Shown piece by piece: positions 1 to 12,800 of a DNA stretch of 64,000 nt (position 1 is the stretch's first letter; each line of letters opens with the position of its first letter). The stretch is from assembly GCA_947685225.1 (NCBI GenBank), contig CANTUV010000010.1, positions 2,108,001 to 2,172,000 on the forward strand. The letters run 5' to 3'. Under the pieces are notes generated by a model. The model was not told the origin of the DNA. It did not search any database and worked only from the letters and a program-made list of their open reading frames with translations. This DNA is from Garcia nutans. Lineage: Eukaryota > Streptophyta > Magnoliopsida > Malpighiales > Euphorbiaceae. The position numbers and the translations under genes were made by a program.

Positions 1-88
1 TTTGCTCTTTAAAATTTTAATCCATATATATATATATATATATATGGCACTAACTTTTAGTCGAAATACTTTACATGAAAGAACATAG

Positions 89-627
89 TAGGGGTGTACA
101 CGGGTTGGGTCGGACAGGATTTGATCCCGATTCAAAGCTTGGCCCGATTTTTTTTCATGCTGCACTTTGCAGTCCGTGGCCCGGCCCGAAATTCGATCGG
201 ACCGGGCCACTTCGGGTTTGGTCGGGTCTGGCCGGTCCGATTTTTTTAAAATTAAAAAAATAATAATTTTTTAAAATTTTAATAAAATTTATTTATAAAT
301 ATTTTTTTAAAAAAATTTATTATACTAAATTATATCTAATAATATATAAATTATTATATCAATATTTATATATAATATTTTAAATTTTTTTAAAAAAATA
401 AATTACCAAAATATAAATTTTAAAAAAATAAATAAATTAATATCTCGGGCCGGGTAGGGCCGGCCCGAAAATTTTTATCCCAACTCGAGGATCGACCCGA
501 GCATAGCTCGGGTTGGACTATGAAACCCGTGCCCGACCCTAGTATAGATTCGGGCCGGCCCAACCCGGTTTAAAATCTTTCGAGCTGGATCGAATTTTTC
601 GAGTCACGGGCTTCTTGTACGGCCCTA
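89..627. mobile_element. GC-rich MITE-like element, hAT-type candidate
   Basis: A block rich in CCCG, CGGG and GGCC motifs stands out sharply from AT-rich surroundings, with an AT-rich core (about 241-445) between two GC-rich arms. The left end reads TAGGGGTGTACA and the inverted right end reads TAGGGCCGTACA, an imperfect inverted terminus of the kind seen in plant hAT-derived MITEs. The 8-bp flanks (gaacatag and aaatatga) do not match as a target duplication, so the limits and superfamily are inferred. The 62-residue open frame inside it (75-263) is a by-product of high GC and is not a gene. Confidence 0.45.
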
Positions 628-1284
628 AAATATGATCTGCCCTTTTGCCTTTGGCCTCATTGTATTGCCACATTTGTGAAATAACATGCAATATTTGCCC
701 TGTGTGAATTTTCACCTTTTTTTTTTAAAAAAAAAGTTGGAGAGGAGTGAATGTCGAAGCACGCCAAGGGAACATCAATATCTTTCTCTATCAATGCCAA
801 TCGAGTAATGCTTACTCCACAATTTTTATATAATTACTTATTATAATAACTTATGTTTGTTTATGAAAAAAAAAAAGAGTTCATTGGTTCCAATAAGTCA
901 TAATTTAGTGTGATATTAAATTTTTTAAAGTTTAATCAGTAAAATAGAAAATAAATCAATGTAAAGGTAATTTTGTTTATTTATTTTTTTGGTACATCTA
1001 ATCGAAAGAGCTAATTGGTTGACACAATTAATATAGACAAGTGGTTGGAGGTCACATTCTCTGGTGACATATACCCGAAAGATGGGACTTTTGTATGGGC
1101 AGTTTGTTGGTTGGTTGGACCATTTTCTAAAAGCCTATTGATGAGGATTCAACCGACGAAGCCATGGAGCATAATTTTAAAAAATATTTGATGGACATAT
1201 TTTTTTTTATTTTAAATTATAATTTATTTATCATTTTAAAAAAATAATATATTAAAATTTTATTATATTATCATCTAATATTAT
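628..1284. other. AT-rich intergenic DNA, no gene seen
   Basis: Homopolymer A and T runs and short low-complexity tracts. No open frame with protein-like composition and no recognisable repeat ends were found. Confidence 0.5.
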
Positions 1285-4200
1285 TGTAATACCCAGTATT
1301 TTTTAAAATAATAATAATAAATAAAAATTAATTAAAAATAATGGTTAAAAGGTTAGAATTTTTAATAAATTAGTGCAACAAATAATAAGAAACAATTAAA
1401 TAATTATATGACATTAATCATGATAAAAATTAGAGTGAAAAATAAATAAACAAATAAATAAAATAATAGTAATAATAATAATAATTAAGTTGATGGTAAA
1501 ATAATAAAATTTAAAAGAATTTAATTATTATTAGTGGATAAAATATTAAAATTACTAAAGATTTAATTATAATTGTTAGTGAAAATAATTAAGTAAAAAA
1601 TAAATAATTAATTAAAAAATAAGTATAGTGGATGCTTTAATTTTGGAACGATAATTGTGGATTTTTGGGATTTGTAAGTCAGAGAAAGAAGATAATTATT
1701 ATAAATTGTAATAATAATTAAATTAAGAAGGTTTATTAATCGAGAAAGAAGGCAGAGAAAGGAGAGTGTGTATGTAAGAGAGAAGAATAAGCAATTTAAA
1801 CTGAGATTCAGAGACTGAGGAAAGAGAAATTGAGGGAGGGGAAATGGATAGGCGATAGCGTTTCGCCTTCAATTTATCTTCTTTCGGTCACCGATTGAAG
1901 ACATGCGCCGAACCACCATGATCGGCTCTCGAAGCCTTGTCCACTGCCACTAGAAAATTCACCATCCGACATATGAGCGAAGTAGACGTGCCGTCCAAAA
2001 TTAGCATTGGTGTGACATTTCAATGATAATTCTGATCTTGTTTTTGGACGAATCGAGTATTTTTTAAATTTTTTCATTTTAAGTTTTAATTTAGTATATT
2101 ATTTACGGATTATAGATGTAGTTTTAAAAAAATCTATATATATGCATTTAGATTTAATTAGACAAAAATTTTAAATTAATTAAATTTTAATTTAATAAGA
2201 AATTTAGGATTTAAATTTATGTAGATATTATGATAAATTAAAAACAATTAAAGGAAAATAAATTCTAAATAAATACAAATATAAATAATAAATAATTAGT
2301 CTAAAAGAAATTAACTAAAAATTTAAGAAATTAATAAATTAGGAGTTACAATTTTAATTAATTAATTCATTATTGTTATTTAAGGAGAAATTAGAATAAA
2401 AAATAATTAATTATTGTAAATAAATAAGCAGTAAATTAAAATTAAAATATTAATATTAAAATAAATTAAATATTTGAGTTCTAAATATTTATTAATAGAT
2501 TGTAGAACAAATTAATATAAATATATATATTGAATTAATGAAATTATGAATTAGTAGTTGGTTGTTAGTTAGTAAATTTAAATTTATTATCAAATTATTT
2601 TAAGAAATTTTGTTAATATATATAGTTGTTTATTAATTGATTAATTAGAATAGAAATAAGTGCATATATAGGTATATATATAAAAATGAATATTAACTTA
2701 AGAATAAAAATATTCATCGTTAAACCAAGTTCAATTCTTGAATTATAAACTTGTTAATAAATTACAAAATAAATTAGTAGTATTTTAGATATAAAGATAT
2801 ATATAAATATATTTATGAGAAAAATAAATTATTTGAAAGATAATAAATTAATAGTTTGTTAAATTAAATTATATTAAATACTACTATTAAATTATTATCT
2901 ATATAAGAGTTTTATTTATAAATTAAATTAAGCTAATTAAATTACTTATAAATTAAATTGAGTTAATAAATTATTAAATTAGATGGTAAATAAAATATGA
3001 TTTAAAATTTATAAAAATTCATAAAACTAATTATTTAATTAAGATTTGTATTGCTATAACTATATTAATTAGGTTACAATCATTTTTACTTAAGAATGAA
3101 TTATAATAATTATTAAAATATAAATTATACTAAGTAGTAATTAATTATTAATATTATTAGTGTTAATAGTAAAAATATGATCAATACAATTTTATAAATA
3201 TTAGTAATTTTTAAAATTAGTATAATTATTAATATTGTTATTATAATTACTGCTGCTATTAATATTATGTGTCTATATATATTATTTAAAATCTATTAAA
3301 TATTTACCTAAATAGTTATATTGTTATCATTATTATTACTAATATAATTAAATATTAAATTTAACATAAATTATTAATTTTAAAATAATAGTAATTATAT
3401 AATTATTTTTAACAATATAAATAATATTATTATTTTTTTAGTAACTTTATTATAAGTAATTATTAGAAATTTAAAATAAAGTATTATTAAATAAATAAAT
3501 TATATATTATTTTTATTATTATTAAAATTAATATAAATTGCTATAGTTAAATTAAGATAATTAAGTAATTATTTTAAGTAATAAAAATTTATTGAATAAT
3601 ATTAATATCTGAGTAAATATTATTAATATCACTATTGATATTATTAGTATCATAAATATTGTAAAGTATGTCAAAATAAAAAAATTTTAAAAAATAATAT
3701 TATTGTTATTTTTTTAGTCTAGCACTGTTGTTATTATTAACATAAATTTATTTTAAACACTAAGAATATATATATTATAGATTAAATTAATACAATTCAA
3801 TACATAATTGAATAAATTATTAATAAATAAATATTATTAATATTAATAAACTACTAAAATAAATAAACTAAAATAATATAATTTAATTATGTATAGAAAT
3901 ATTATAAATACTTATTAATTTTAATATTTAAAAATTATATTAAGTTGTTCTAAATATTTATAAGAGAAGGCTTAAAAATTTGATAATACTCATTAGAGTA
4001 TTATTTTAAAAATTTTGAGGGATACCGATTTATCCAGATACCGTTAAAATTTAAGGACTGAGATTACACGTCATTTTTATAGCATACGTATATAGTAGCT
4101 ATGATATAATTTAAATTAAATAATGTTCTTATATTATTTTAGAAACAAACTCAGCTGCAGTTGAAGAGTATTAAAGAAACTCTATTAGTTAAGCTAGTGC

Positions 4201-5060
4201 AGTATTTGGCATAGATGAATGGGTAAATATATAACATTGTAGTTTTAAAGTATTATATTTATATGATTTTAAGAAAAAAATTTATTAAATTCGAAGTGAT
4301 CATTTATTCTTGAATGATAATTATTTTCTTATAAAGAAAGAATAAATAATGATAGTTTGATTTTTCAAATATAAAACTGATTGATTATATTGTATTGGAT
4401 AAATAAATTATATACACTTTTATTATAAACATGTCTGATCGTACCTTGATGATGGATGTTTATATAATTTTAATGATATTATAAATTTATTCTTTGGTTG
4501 GGGTAATTGCTCTATATATGTATATTGAAATTATTTTCTTTGTATTTGCAAGGTAAGTCATCATGCACTCTTAAATTGAAGTTGAATAAGTAAGAAATTA
4601 CATTTGAGTGTATATAAAATATGATTAATTTGAGATATTATTTGAATTTTCTGATAATTATAGAATTGATTGAGATTTAAATCATATTTATTCAGCTGAA
4701 CTATTGATGATATTTATACATATTATACATATATTATTAAATCTTATTTGCTCTCTTTTGTTATATATTTATCTATTTACTGAGTAGTTTGACTCACCTC
4801 TTTAATATATATAATATTTCAGATATTGGAGAATAAATTAATAGAACATATCTATTTTTTTCCTCCTTCAGTATTTAGATAAGATTAAGCCAATATAATT
4901 GTCATTTGAATTTATTTAAGAATTATTTATATATATTACTGTGCTAAACGATAATAAAATGTATTTAAGAATATTAATACCTATTAGATTGTGTATTTAA
5001 ATAATATTAAATAATTAAATTATGAATGATATTTTATTAATAAATTAATATAATATATTG
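1285..5060 (+). mobile_element. Decayed LTR-like block, possible solo LTR
   Basis: The left end reads TGTAATACCCAG, a common start of plant Ty3/gypsy LTRs, preceded by ATTAT. About 350-700 bp inside comes a GA-rich leader-like stretch (1740-1850) and then a GC-richer segment (1850-2050), as in the promoter and leader part of long LTRs. Near 4790 the phrase ctgagtagtttgactcacct, followed by tttcag, resembles the 3' portion of such LTRs. The interior is long AT-rich sequence without coding capacity. I could not fix the right end or find a matching target duplication, so this is a structural guess. Confidence 0.3.
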
Positions 5061-6674
5061 CGAGATAAGTCCACCCTTAAATTAAGAGTTGGATATGATA
5101 ATTATTTATTGGAATAATAATGTAATTGGTAAAATATATTAAATTTATATTTTTAATAAACTAATTAATTTTTTTGTTTTTACAAAATAAAAAGTATATT
5201 TATCAATTTCAGAAAAAAAAAATTAATTTTTTTTAAATTAATTGATTTGGTACATAATTATTTTACTAATTAAAGCCCATAATTAGGTCTAGCCACGAGC
5301 AATCACTGCTTAGCTTGCCATTTCAAATTTTTCATTAAATTCAATCAATTCAATTGGTCATTTCTCCAAATTTCTTTTTCATGCTTCACTTTTACATTAT
5401 TTGATCAAATCTTCAAATTGACCTTCCAACATATTTAAGCAATTCATTTCAATCTTTCAGAGCGAATCTAAACATTTCCATACTCTGATTTTGAATTTTG
5501 GTGCTGTGTAATAAATACATATACATATTTATATTGCTATAGTTTATAATCAGATAATTGTGAGTATTAATTAATTAACAACTTATATATTATTTGTCCT
5601 TGCATATATATATACATTGAACAATTACAAATAGAAAATTACCATTTAAGTTTTGAGTTAATTATTTGATTATTCTTCATTAATAAATTTAATATAGGTG
5701 TTTATTCTATTTTTCAAAATGTAAAAAGGATTAATTTAATTATTGAACACAATACTAGCGTTGCAGTATATTTACTACATTTTTTCCAAAAAAATAAAAG
5801 TAAAACTTTTAATTTATGGTATGGAGTAAAAAAAAAGTTAGGAGAAACTAAATATTTATGCCTTTAAGTAAATGATAGAATGAAAGTTAAGGCATTATAG
5901 TATCAGTTAAAATTCAGATTGATCGTATTATATATATTATTATTTACTATTTATATTAAAAAAATTTAAAAAAGAGTCAATAATTTTATTAATTTTATAT
6001 ATTTTATGTAATTTAAAATTATATAATTTTATTTATATTTATATATATTAATTTATTAATAAAAATTTATTTTATTCCAAAAAAAATCCATGCATAACAA
6101 CATTAATGATTAATGAATTTAGATTTTTTTTCTTTTTAGTTCGTTGATAAGAGTTGATCAATTATAACCACTACAAACTCTTAAGAGTACGTGTCTTCGT
6201 TGTAGATTTTTTATTTTTATTTCTTTTAAACTAAAAATTATTTTTAGTTTTTATTTTTTATTTTTTGAAAAATTTATTTTATATTTTTAATATCATAATT
6301 ATTAAAAAATAAAAAATTTTAAAATGAATAATATTAAAAACTAATTTTTTTCTGAAAAAAAATTTATTAATATAAATTATCTAACATCAAAAAATAAGTT
6401 TTATTGACATACAATATGTTTTTAAAATCAAAATCATCAAAATCATTACATATTTAGCATGAAACGATTTTTATTTAATTAATAAAGAAAATCTAAAACC
6501 TAATAATATTATCAAATATTTTTTTTTATTTTTTAAAAAGTTAAAATTAAAAAACAAAAATCATACCGAATACACCTTAAATTAATCAATATAGATAGTT
6601 TAAAAAACTTCATAATAAATTACAATTATTAAAGAAGAATATTGGTTTACCAAATACAACAATAGATTAATTTG
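5061..6674. other. AT-rich intergenic DNA downstream of the MADS gene
   Basis: No coding potential was seen. Poly-A and poly-T tracts and short TA-rich runs dominate. It lies 3' of the minus-strand MADS-box gene and may hold its downstream regulatory sequence, but nothing specific is recognisable. Confidence 0.5.
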
Positions 6675-6680
6675 TTTATT
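6675..6680 (-). terminator. Candidate polyadenylation signal of the MADS gene
   Basis: On the minus strand this is AATAAA, 74 bases after the stop codon of the SEPALLATA-like gene. That is a plausible place for a plant near-upstream element in a short 3' UTR. Assigned by position and motif only. Confidence 0.35.
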
Positions 6681-6754
6681 ACATGCAGTTGAATTAATCC
6701 GTCACTTATTGATTCTATACGGTACTTGAATTTTTTCTGACGTTTTAAAAGAGA

Positions 6755-6839
6755 TTAAAGCATCCAACCAGGAATATATCCATTAACATTTTGTCCTCTG
6801 CTTGCAACTGTCACTTGATTTGTTTCTTCTTCATTGTAA
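6755..6839 (-). CDS. MADS gene exon 8 (C terminus, stop)
   Basis: 85 bp after acceptor ttaacag. It completes Gly212 and codes YNEEETNQVTVASRGQNVNG followed by YIPGWML and TAA. The terminal motif matches the SEP II consensus. Intron 7 before it is about 1.67 kb, long for this position. Confidence 0.9.
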
Positions 6840-9800
6840 CTGTTAATAAGAAGGAAAAAAAAAACATATGGAAACCCAATAAGAAAAATTATAAACATGC
6901 AACTCTTGATGCTATTAATTAAAAATTATAAATATGCAACTCTTTTTTATTTTATAAGAAGCATATTTATTATTAATAAAATTGAATGGAGAAAAACAAG
7001 AATTGGTGAGGTATTCGCCCAAGCCAATAGGTTTATTCCATACACCCACGGCTAAAATCTCATCAATTTATGTGAAAAAATCCCAAAACAGGACTAGCAC
7101 AACAGAAGTATCTCTGCTAATATTTATTATTGATTATTATAAATATGCAACTTCTTGATGCTGCAAATATTCAAGAAGCCAAATATTCAATCTCTACGGC
7201 TAACTGGAAAGAGAAATATCATTTTCTACTGCAATTCTATTATTTTTTTAAGAATCATAAGACATCAGAGTAGCTTAGCAAATCACAAGATACACTCATA
7301 AGAAAGAAGACTATTATTATGAAGATCCATTTGCAAATATTTTATAAAATAAAATTGAATTCACTCTACTTTGTATTGTTTGGTTGGGGGTAATCAAAAG
7401 TAAAGTAAGAGAAAATAAATTGAATTCATCATACTTTCTCTTATTTGATATAAGCAGTACGAGAGTAAAAATGAGTAAAGAGATGAAAATCTATTTTCTC
7501 ATTTTATTCTCTAACCTCTCGAATATTTTTCTCAAAAATGGTGAGAAAAAAAAAGGATAAATAGAAATAAATAATGGTTCAAGGATGTAAAATGGTTATT
7601 TTAACTTTCCTTTCCTTCATTAAAAGTAAAAGAGAAATTTGAATTATTTTCTCTTTTATTTAATCTGCCAAATAATGAAAAATAATTTAGAGTAAATTTT
7701 TTTTTTATATATTACACTCTAATTTTCCTCCATCCAAATAAAACCTAACTGTAAGTTCTATTAAAAAAAGATAATAATAATAAAATAAATCTTTCGTCTC
7801 AAAAAAAAAATTCTATTAGAAATGATTTTTCTATCATGTCCAGTTCTTTACATGTTAAAATGGTCTTTCTACATTGAGATTAAATTTGTTGTTTTTAGGT
7901 ATTACTTTGGAGGTTAAGATTGAAGGATGATTGGCTTTCAATTATTATTTGATTTTCCTGTAATTTAATTTAGATAAAATCTTCCTGATTTATATAAAAA
8001 AAATATTAGAATTCATTTTATTGAATGAATACCATAATGAAACTTGAAAATTTCAAAGAATTGTTAATGAGTATTTTCAAGCGAGAAGAAAGATCACATT
8101 AAACCAAACTCAGGATGAGGTTTTTTTTCCTTTCCAACCAAGAAAGCATCAAGCATTTAGGGCTACAATTATAGATATTACTATAACAAAATTTATTTCT
8201 CTTTTTGTTCTGATTCTTTGCTCTTTTTCACTATTTAGAAAGTATTATTATTTAGTAAATTGTTTTTTTTTTCCAATACAATTTTTAGGTTTGGTTATAT
8301 GAATAAGACTTTTGCTACCTATTGTAAATGATCGTTGGGTTATGAGTGCCTATAGTATAATTTCGTGGAATCAAAATCTGAAATTACCGATATTAAATAT
8401 GTATATTCCAAACTAATGTAGGATATTATTATCTAATGATATGCGTGGTTATTAAGAAAATTAAAAATTAAACTAATTAAATATGTTTAAATTAAAAGCA
8501 ATGATTACCCGATCCTCAAATTACTGCGGCGTTGTAAAGGATCAACAAGACCCTCTGGCTGCTGGCTGCTGTACAGAACATTTTGCTCTCTAGCTTCCCA
8601 TGGCGTTTGAAGTGCTGCATTTGTTTCCTCCAACTGTGTACCCATAAGAGAAAAGACAAGTTTTTAGATTTCTTTCTAAAACTTGGTCAAGTTACATAAT
8701 TAAACATAATTTTTTTTTATAAGATGACGATGAAATAAGCATTACAAGCTTGAAGGTTTTTTTTTTTATATATTAGAGTCGAAGATGAAGTAAAACTTCA
8801 GGTTTTCAAAATTCAAAATGAGCAAAATATGTAGATAGTTATGCGTTTGAAATAACAGTGGATTGAATTTGTGTTTTAATTATTAAAAAAATAATAAATA
8901 AAGAAATATACGTAATATCCATTCAAACTAATTTTCATTTCAAATGCACTGCTATTCGAATGTATTTAAACAAAAATTGATCACTAGAATCTGGAGTTGA
9001 ATGCGTAGCTACCTTCTTCCTCAAAGCATTATTGGTTTCCAGTAATGCTTGTTCCTGCACAGGAATCATATTGACGTCATATTGATGTAGAAAGTTTCAT
9101 ATCTCTTGGTAGAAAAGAAGGAAAGAATTAATTATACATGTACCTTCCTTTGAAGTTCAGAAAGTTGATCAACCATGAATTGGGTCTGCAAAACAAGAAA
9201 TATTAAAATGATCGGTGCTAGTGCAAATGCCTATCATTTCTGTCTCATTCCACAGCATTTGAACATAAGAGCTTACGATAAAAGTTTTGTCATTTCAGTT
9301 TATTAATTCTATATTATTAAAAAAAAAATCTATCTTCATTTTTAAATTACAATGAACTTTACTTGAGAGATACACATTTATACATTGATGCAATTTAATG
9401 ATCAAAAAATATCTCTAAATCCAAGAGATATTATTTAATTGCATACCTTTGTTGACCTGATCTGTTTCAATGAAGAGTCAAGCTGCTGTTCAAGCTGCTC
9501 AAGCTCCTTTGAGCCCATATCACCCAAATCCTCCCCAAGAAGATTTCTACAAAATCCGGAAATAAATATATTCCCAAAAAAACAGAAAAAAGATTTTGAC
9601 TATAAATTGTTGAAATTTTATGAATCTGATTAATGCATTAAATTATATTTGTATCTTTTTTTCTAATAACAATGGAAATTAATTAACTATTTCCTTATTC
9701 AATAAAGATGGCACTACAAGGGAAAGCTCATTACCTCTGTGAACGCTGTAAAACCTCAACTTTTGCTTTTAGCTTCAAATATTCTTGATAGCATCTCTGC

Positions 9801-12800
9801 TTGTACAAAAGTTTTAATTAGCAATTATAAATGCATCAATTGTAGATCTTATTATAAATGAAAGTGGTAGCAATCTCTAAAACGAATTATTACAAATCAA
9901 AGTGGTAGCAATCTCTAAAACGAATTAAGTACCATTAAATCAAAAGCTCGATAATTTTATCTGTAAGTTCTGAGTTATGATTTATCCTGTTAGCTCAATT
10001 ATTAACGGTAATGGTATATATCTAACTTATTCATATATTTAAACCGTTGAACTCTTTTAGAAACAAGAAACAAATAAAATTATTTATGGTTAGAATAACT
10101 ATACTTTCATTGCATATCTATATGAAGATGCAGATTTTATTATTATTATTATATATGAAAATTTTAGTTTAAAAAAAAAAGGTAGTATAAAAGGGAAGCT
10201 AGGTGGTTCCTGGGTATCATGCACAGATTGGTTGGCCTCCAATGCTCCATAACTGCATCTCTGGTACTTCTCAATTGTCTTTGCCATGCTGTGAATCAAT
10301 ACAAAGATGTAAAAAATTGTTAGAAACTCAGTTTTAATTTTTAATAAAGATGTCTATATAAGCTTATATTCTGACTTCACAAATTTAATTGGGAGAATCC
10401 AAAGAGGAAAAACAAGACTGAGACCAAATTCCACTTGTAATTTTCGATGTTACTGAATTAAATCAATTAAGTCGGCTTATATAAACAATTAAATTATACT
10501 CATGCCAGTGTTATAAAATATTCAAATCAAAATTATTTATTTTCCATTTATTCTTTAATATGTTTTTAAAGAATTGAGGACACTCAATTTTTAATTTTAT
10601 TAAATTAAAATGTTATAATAATATGAAATTACAACTTAATTTTGTGTGCAGAATATTAAAATAGGTGTGATTCTATTCCTTAAGAGTTTGTATTATGTAG
10701 CAAACATTGAATTAACAAGATTAAATCAGTATAAATATATATAATTTGATATAGAAAAAAAAATAAAAAATAAAATAAAATTGCCAAATGAATGGAAGTT
10801 GAGGATAGGGCGGATTTACATATAAACTAAAGGCTTAATCGAATTTATCCTAATTTTTTACACTTTCTCATTCACATAGTTGTTCTTCTTTTTTCTTTTT
10901 TCTTTTTTTTTTAATTTTTAACATGATTTCAAAATCTAGCAATTACATTACAAGTCAAAAATTAAAATAAATTTTTAATATTTAATTGTGAATTAGAGCA
11001 CAATTATTAATTTGTCCTTGAAATTATTATTAACAAATGAGCAATTTAATTTTTGAATTTTATTTATAGTAAGTTGAACATTTTAACTTTGTGAATTCAG
11101 TTAACTGAGCCCATTAGTGTAATACAAGAGTAGTTACTAAATGCAAAACTTTAAACATTCTAATAAATTCTAATAAAAAATATAGGCCTAGATTAATAGT
11201 ATAATATAACAAGTTAAAATTTTAATTTGAACTTTTACTCTTCTAATTAATACAAGAAATTAGTCTAAGTCAGCCTTATAATTCAAACTTCACAATAAAT
11301 TAATCTAAGCCATCTGTCCAGCTAAACTCTCAAGCAAACTAAACTCTCAAGCAAAACATAACCTAAGTTCATTATAATAATCAGCATAATATATAATATG
11401 CTAATATATCATTTTCCTTTCAACTTACATAGGATTTGAGATGTTTACTTCTAATTAATTTCATCGAACATATATATATATATATATATATATAACTAAA
11501 GTTCCTGATTACCTCTCAGTTGTGAGTTGCAGAACCCTTTAACTATTTAGATTAACCCTATTTTCTTTTCTTTTTTTATAACTTCCCTTTCTCACTGAAA
11601 AAAAAATATTAAAGTAGACAATTAATGAATAACAAAACTATACAACTTCTGAATTACCTTAAAAACTAAAGAATGCCTCTTCCTCTCACTTAATTAGTTT
11701 GTCCAATGACGAGAGTTGTGATAAATATATCAAACATATACATATAGATATGAAATTATATATGTTTTATTTGATCCTATTTGTACTATCAGTTCTTTCA
11801 ACAAATGTTCTTACTGTAATATTAGAAAATAGTAATTTTTATTAGTAGAAGTTAAAAAAATTAATTTAAAAAAAAGATGAAAGGAAATGAAATTTCTAAT
11901 ATAACACTTAAATGAACTAATTATACTTAAATATAATTCTGGTAAAATTATAAAATTTTATTTTTAATTTGATCTATATTTAAACATTGATTACAATTAA
12001 ATCGTAAAATTATTTATATTCTTTTAATTTGCTAACTATATATATACATATGTATATATATAAAATAAACTTGTAATCTTATATCTTCTTTTTCAGTGCA
12101 AGTAAATTAAATCTCAATCCTAAGTTTATTATTTTAGACTTATATTAATTAGAAGCTAATTAGTTAGTCAGAAATTAGAATATGCATGTACTGGTAAATC
12201 AATTCATAAAATTATTTTACAAATCAAACTGTTGACAATGATTAATATTTGAGTCGATTTTTACTAATTTAGTTCAATGACTAATCGAATTTTTAACTAA
12301 TAAAAGAATTATTAATTAAGGTAATAATTTAAGTTTAAATTTCAAAAGAAATTAAATAAAGGTTATGTTCTAAGAAATATTCATTTTTAATATTCATAAC
12401 TATAATCATAAAGCAAAATTATAAATTAAATTTTAAGTAGAAAATTTACTTCTTACTGATTTCAGCCATTGAATCTTATATAATATAATGTACCAGATTG
12501 AACTCTTTTTTTTTTCTTTTTTTGGAAATACAGTACTTAATTCTTAAATTCATGGCAGCAAACTCCTTAAATCATTCATGTTGTTTCAAAACATTGTAAT
12601 TATAAAAATATACATAATTTATTAATTAATATATAAACTATTTCTTAACCTTTCTGTAATATTCATTAAAATCTAATCACAAGATCACGGAAATATTCTT
12701 CAGTCATATTGGGTTTTGCAAAGGAAGTGTAACGGAATGAAAATGAAAATATTAGTATGATAATTTCATGCAATAATTGTCAACTCCCAGCCCAGAGGAA

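Noticed and set aside
75..263. 62-residue Gly/Pro-rich open frame
   Set aside because: It lies in a GC-rich MITE arm; composition follows the CGGG/CCCG words and no domain is present.
1874..2077. 67-residue open frame, minus strand
   Set aside because: Inside the GC-richer leader-like part of the decayed LTR block; no domain.
10099..10209. Extension of MADS exon 2 open frame into downstream sequence
   Set aside because: The added residues (EPPSFPFILPFF and on) are low-complexity and absent from the family; kept only as one possible mis-splicing product.
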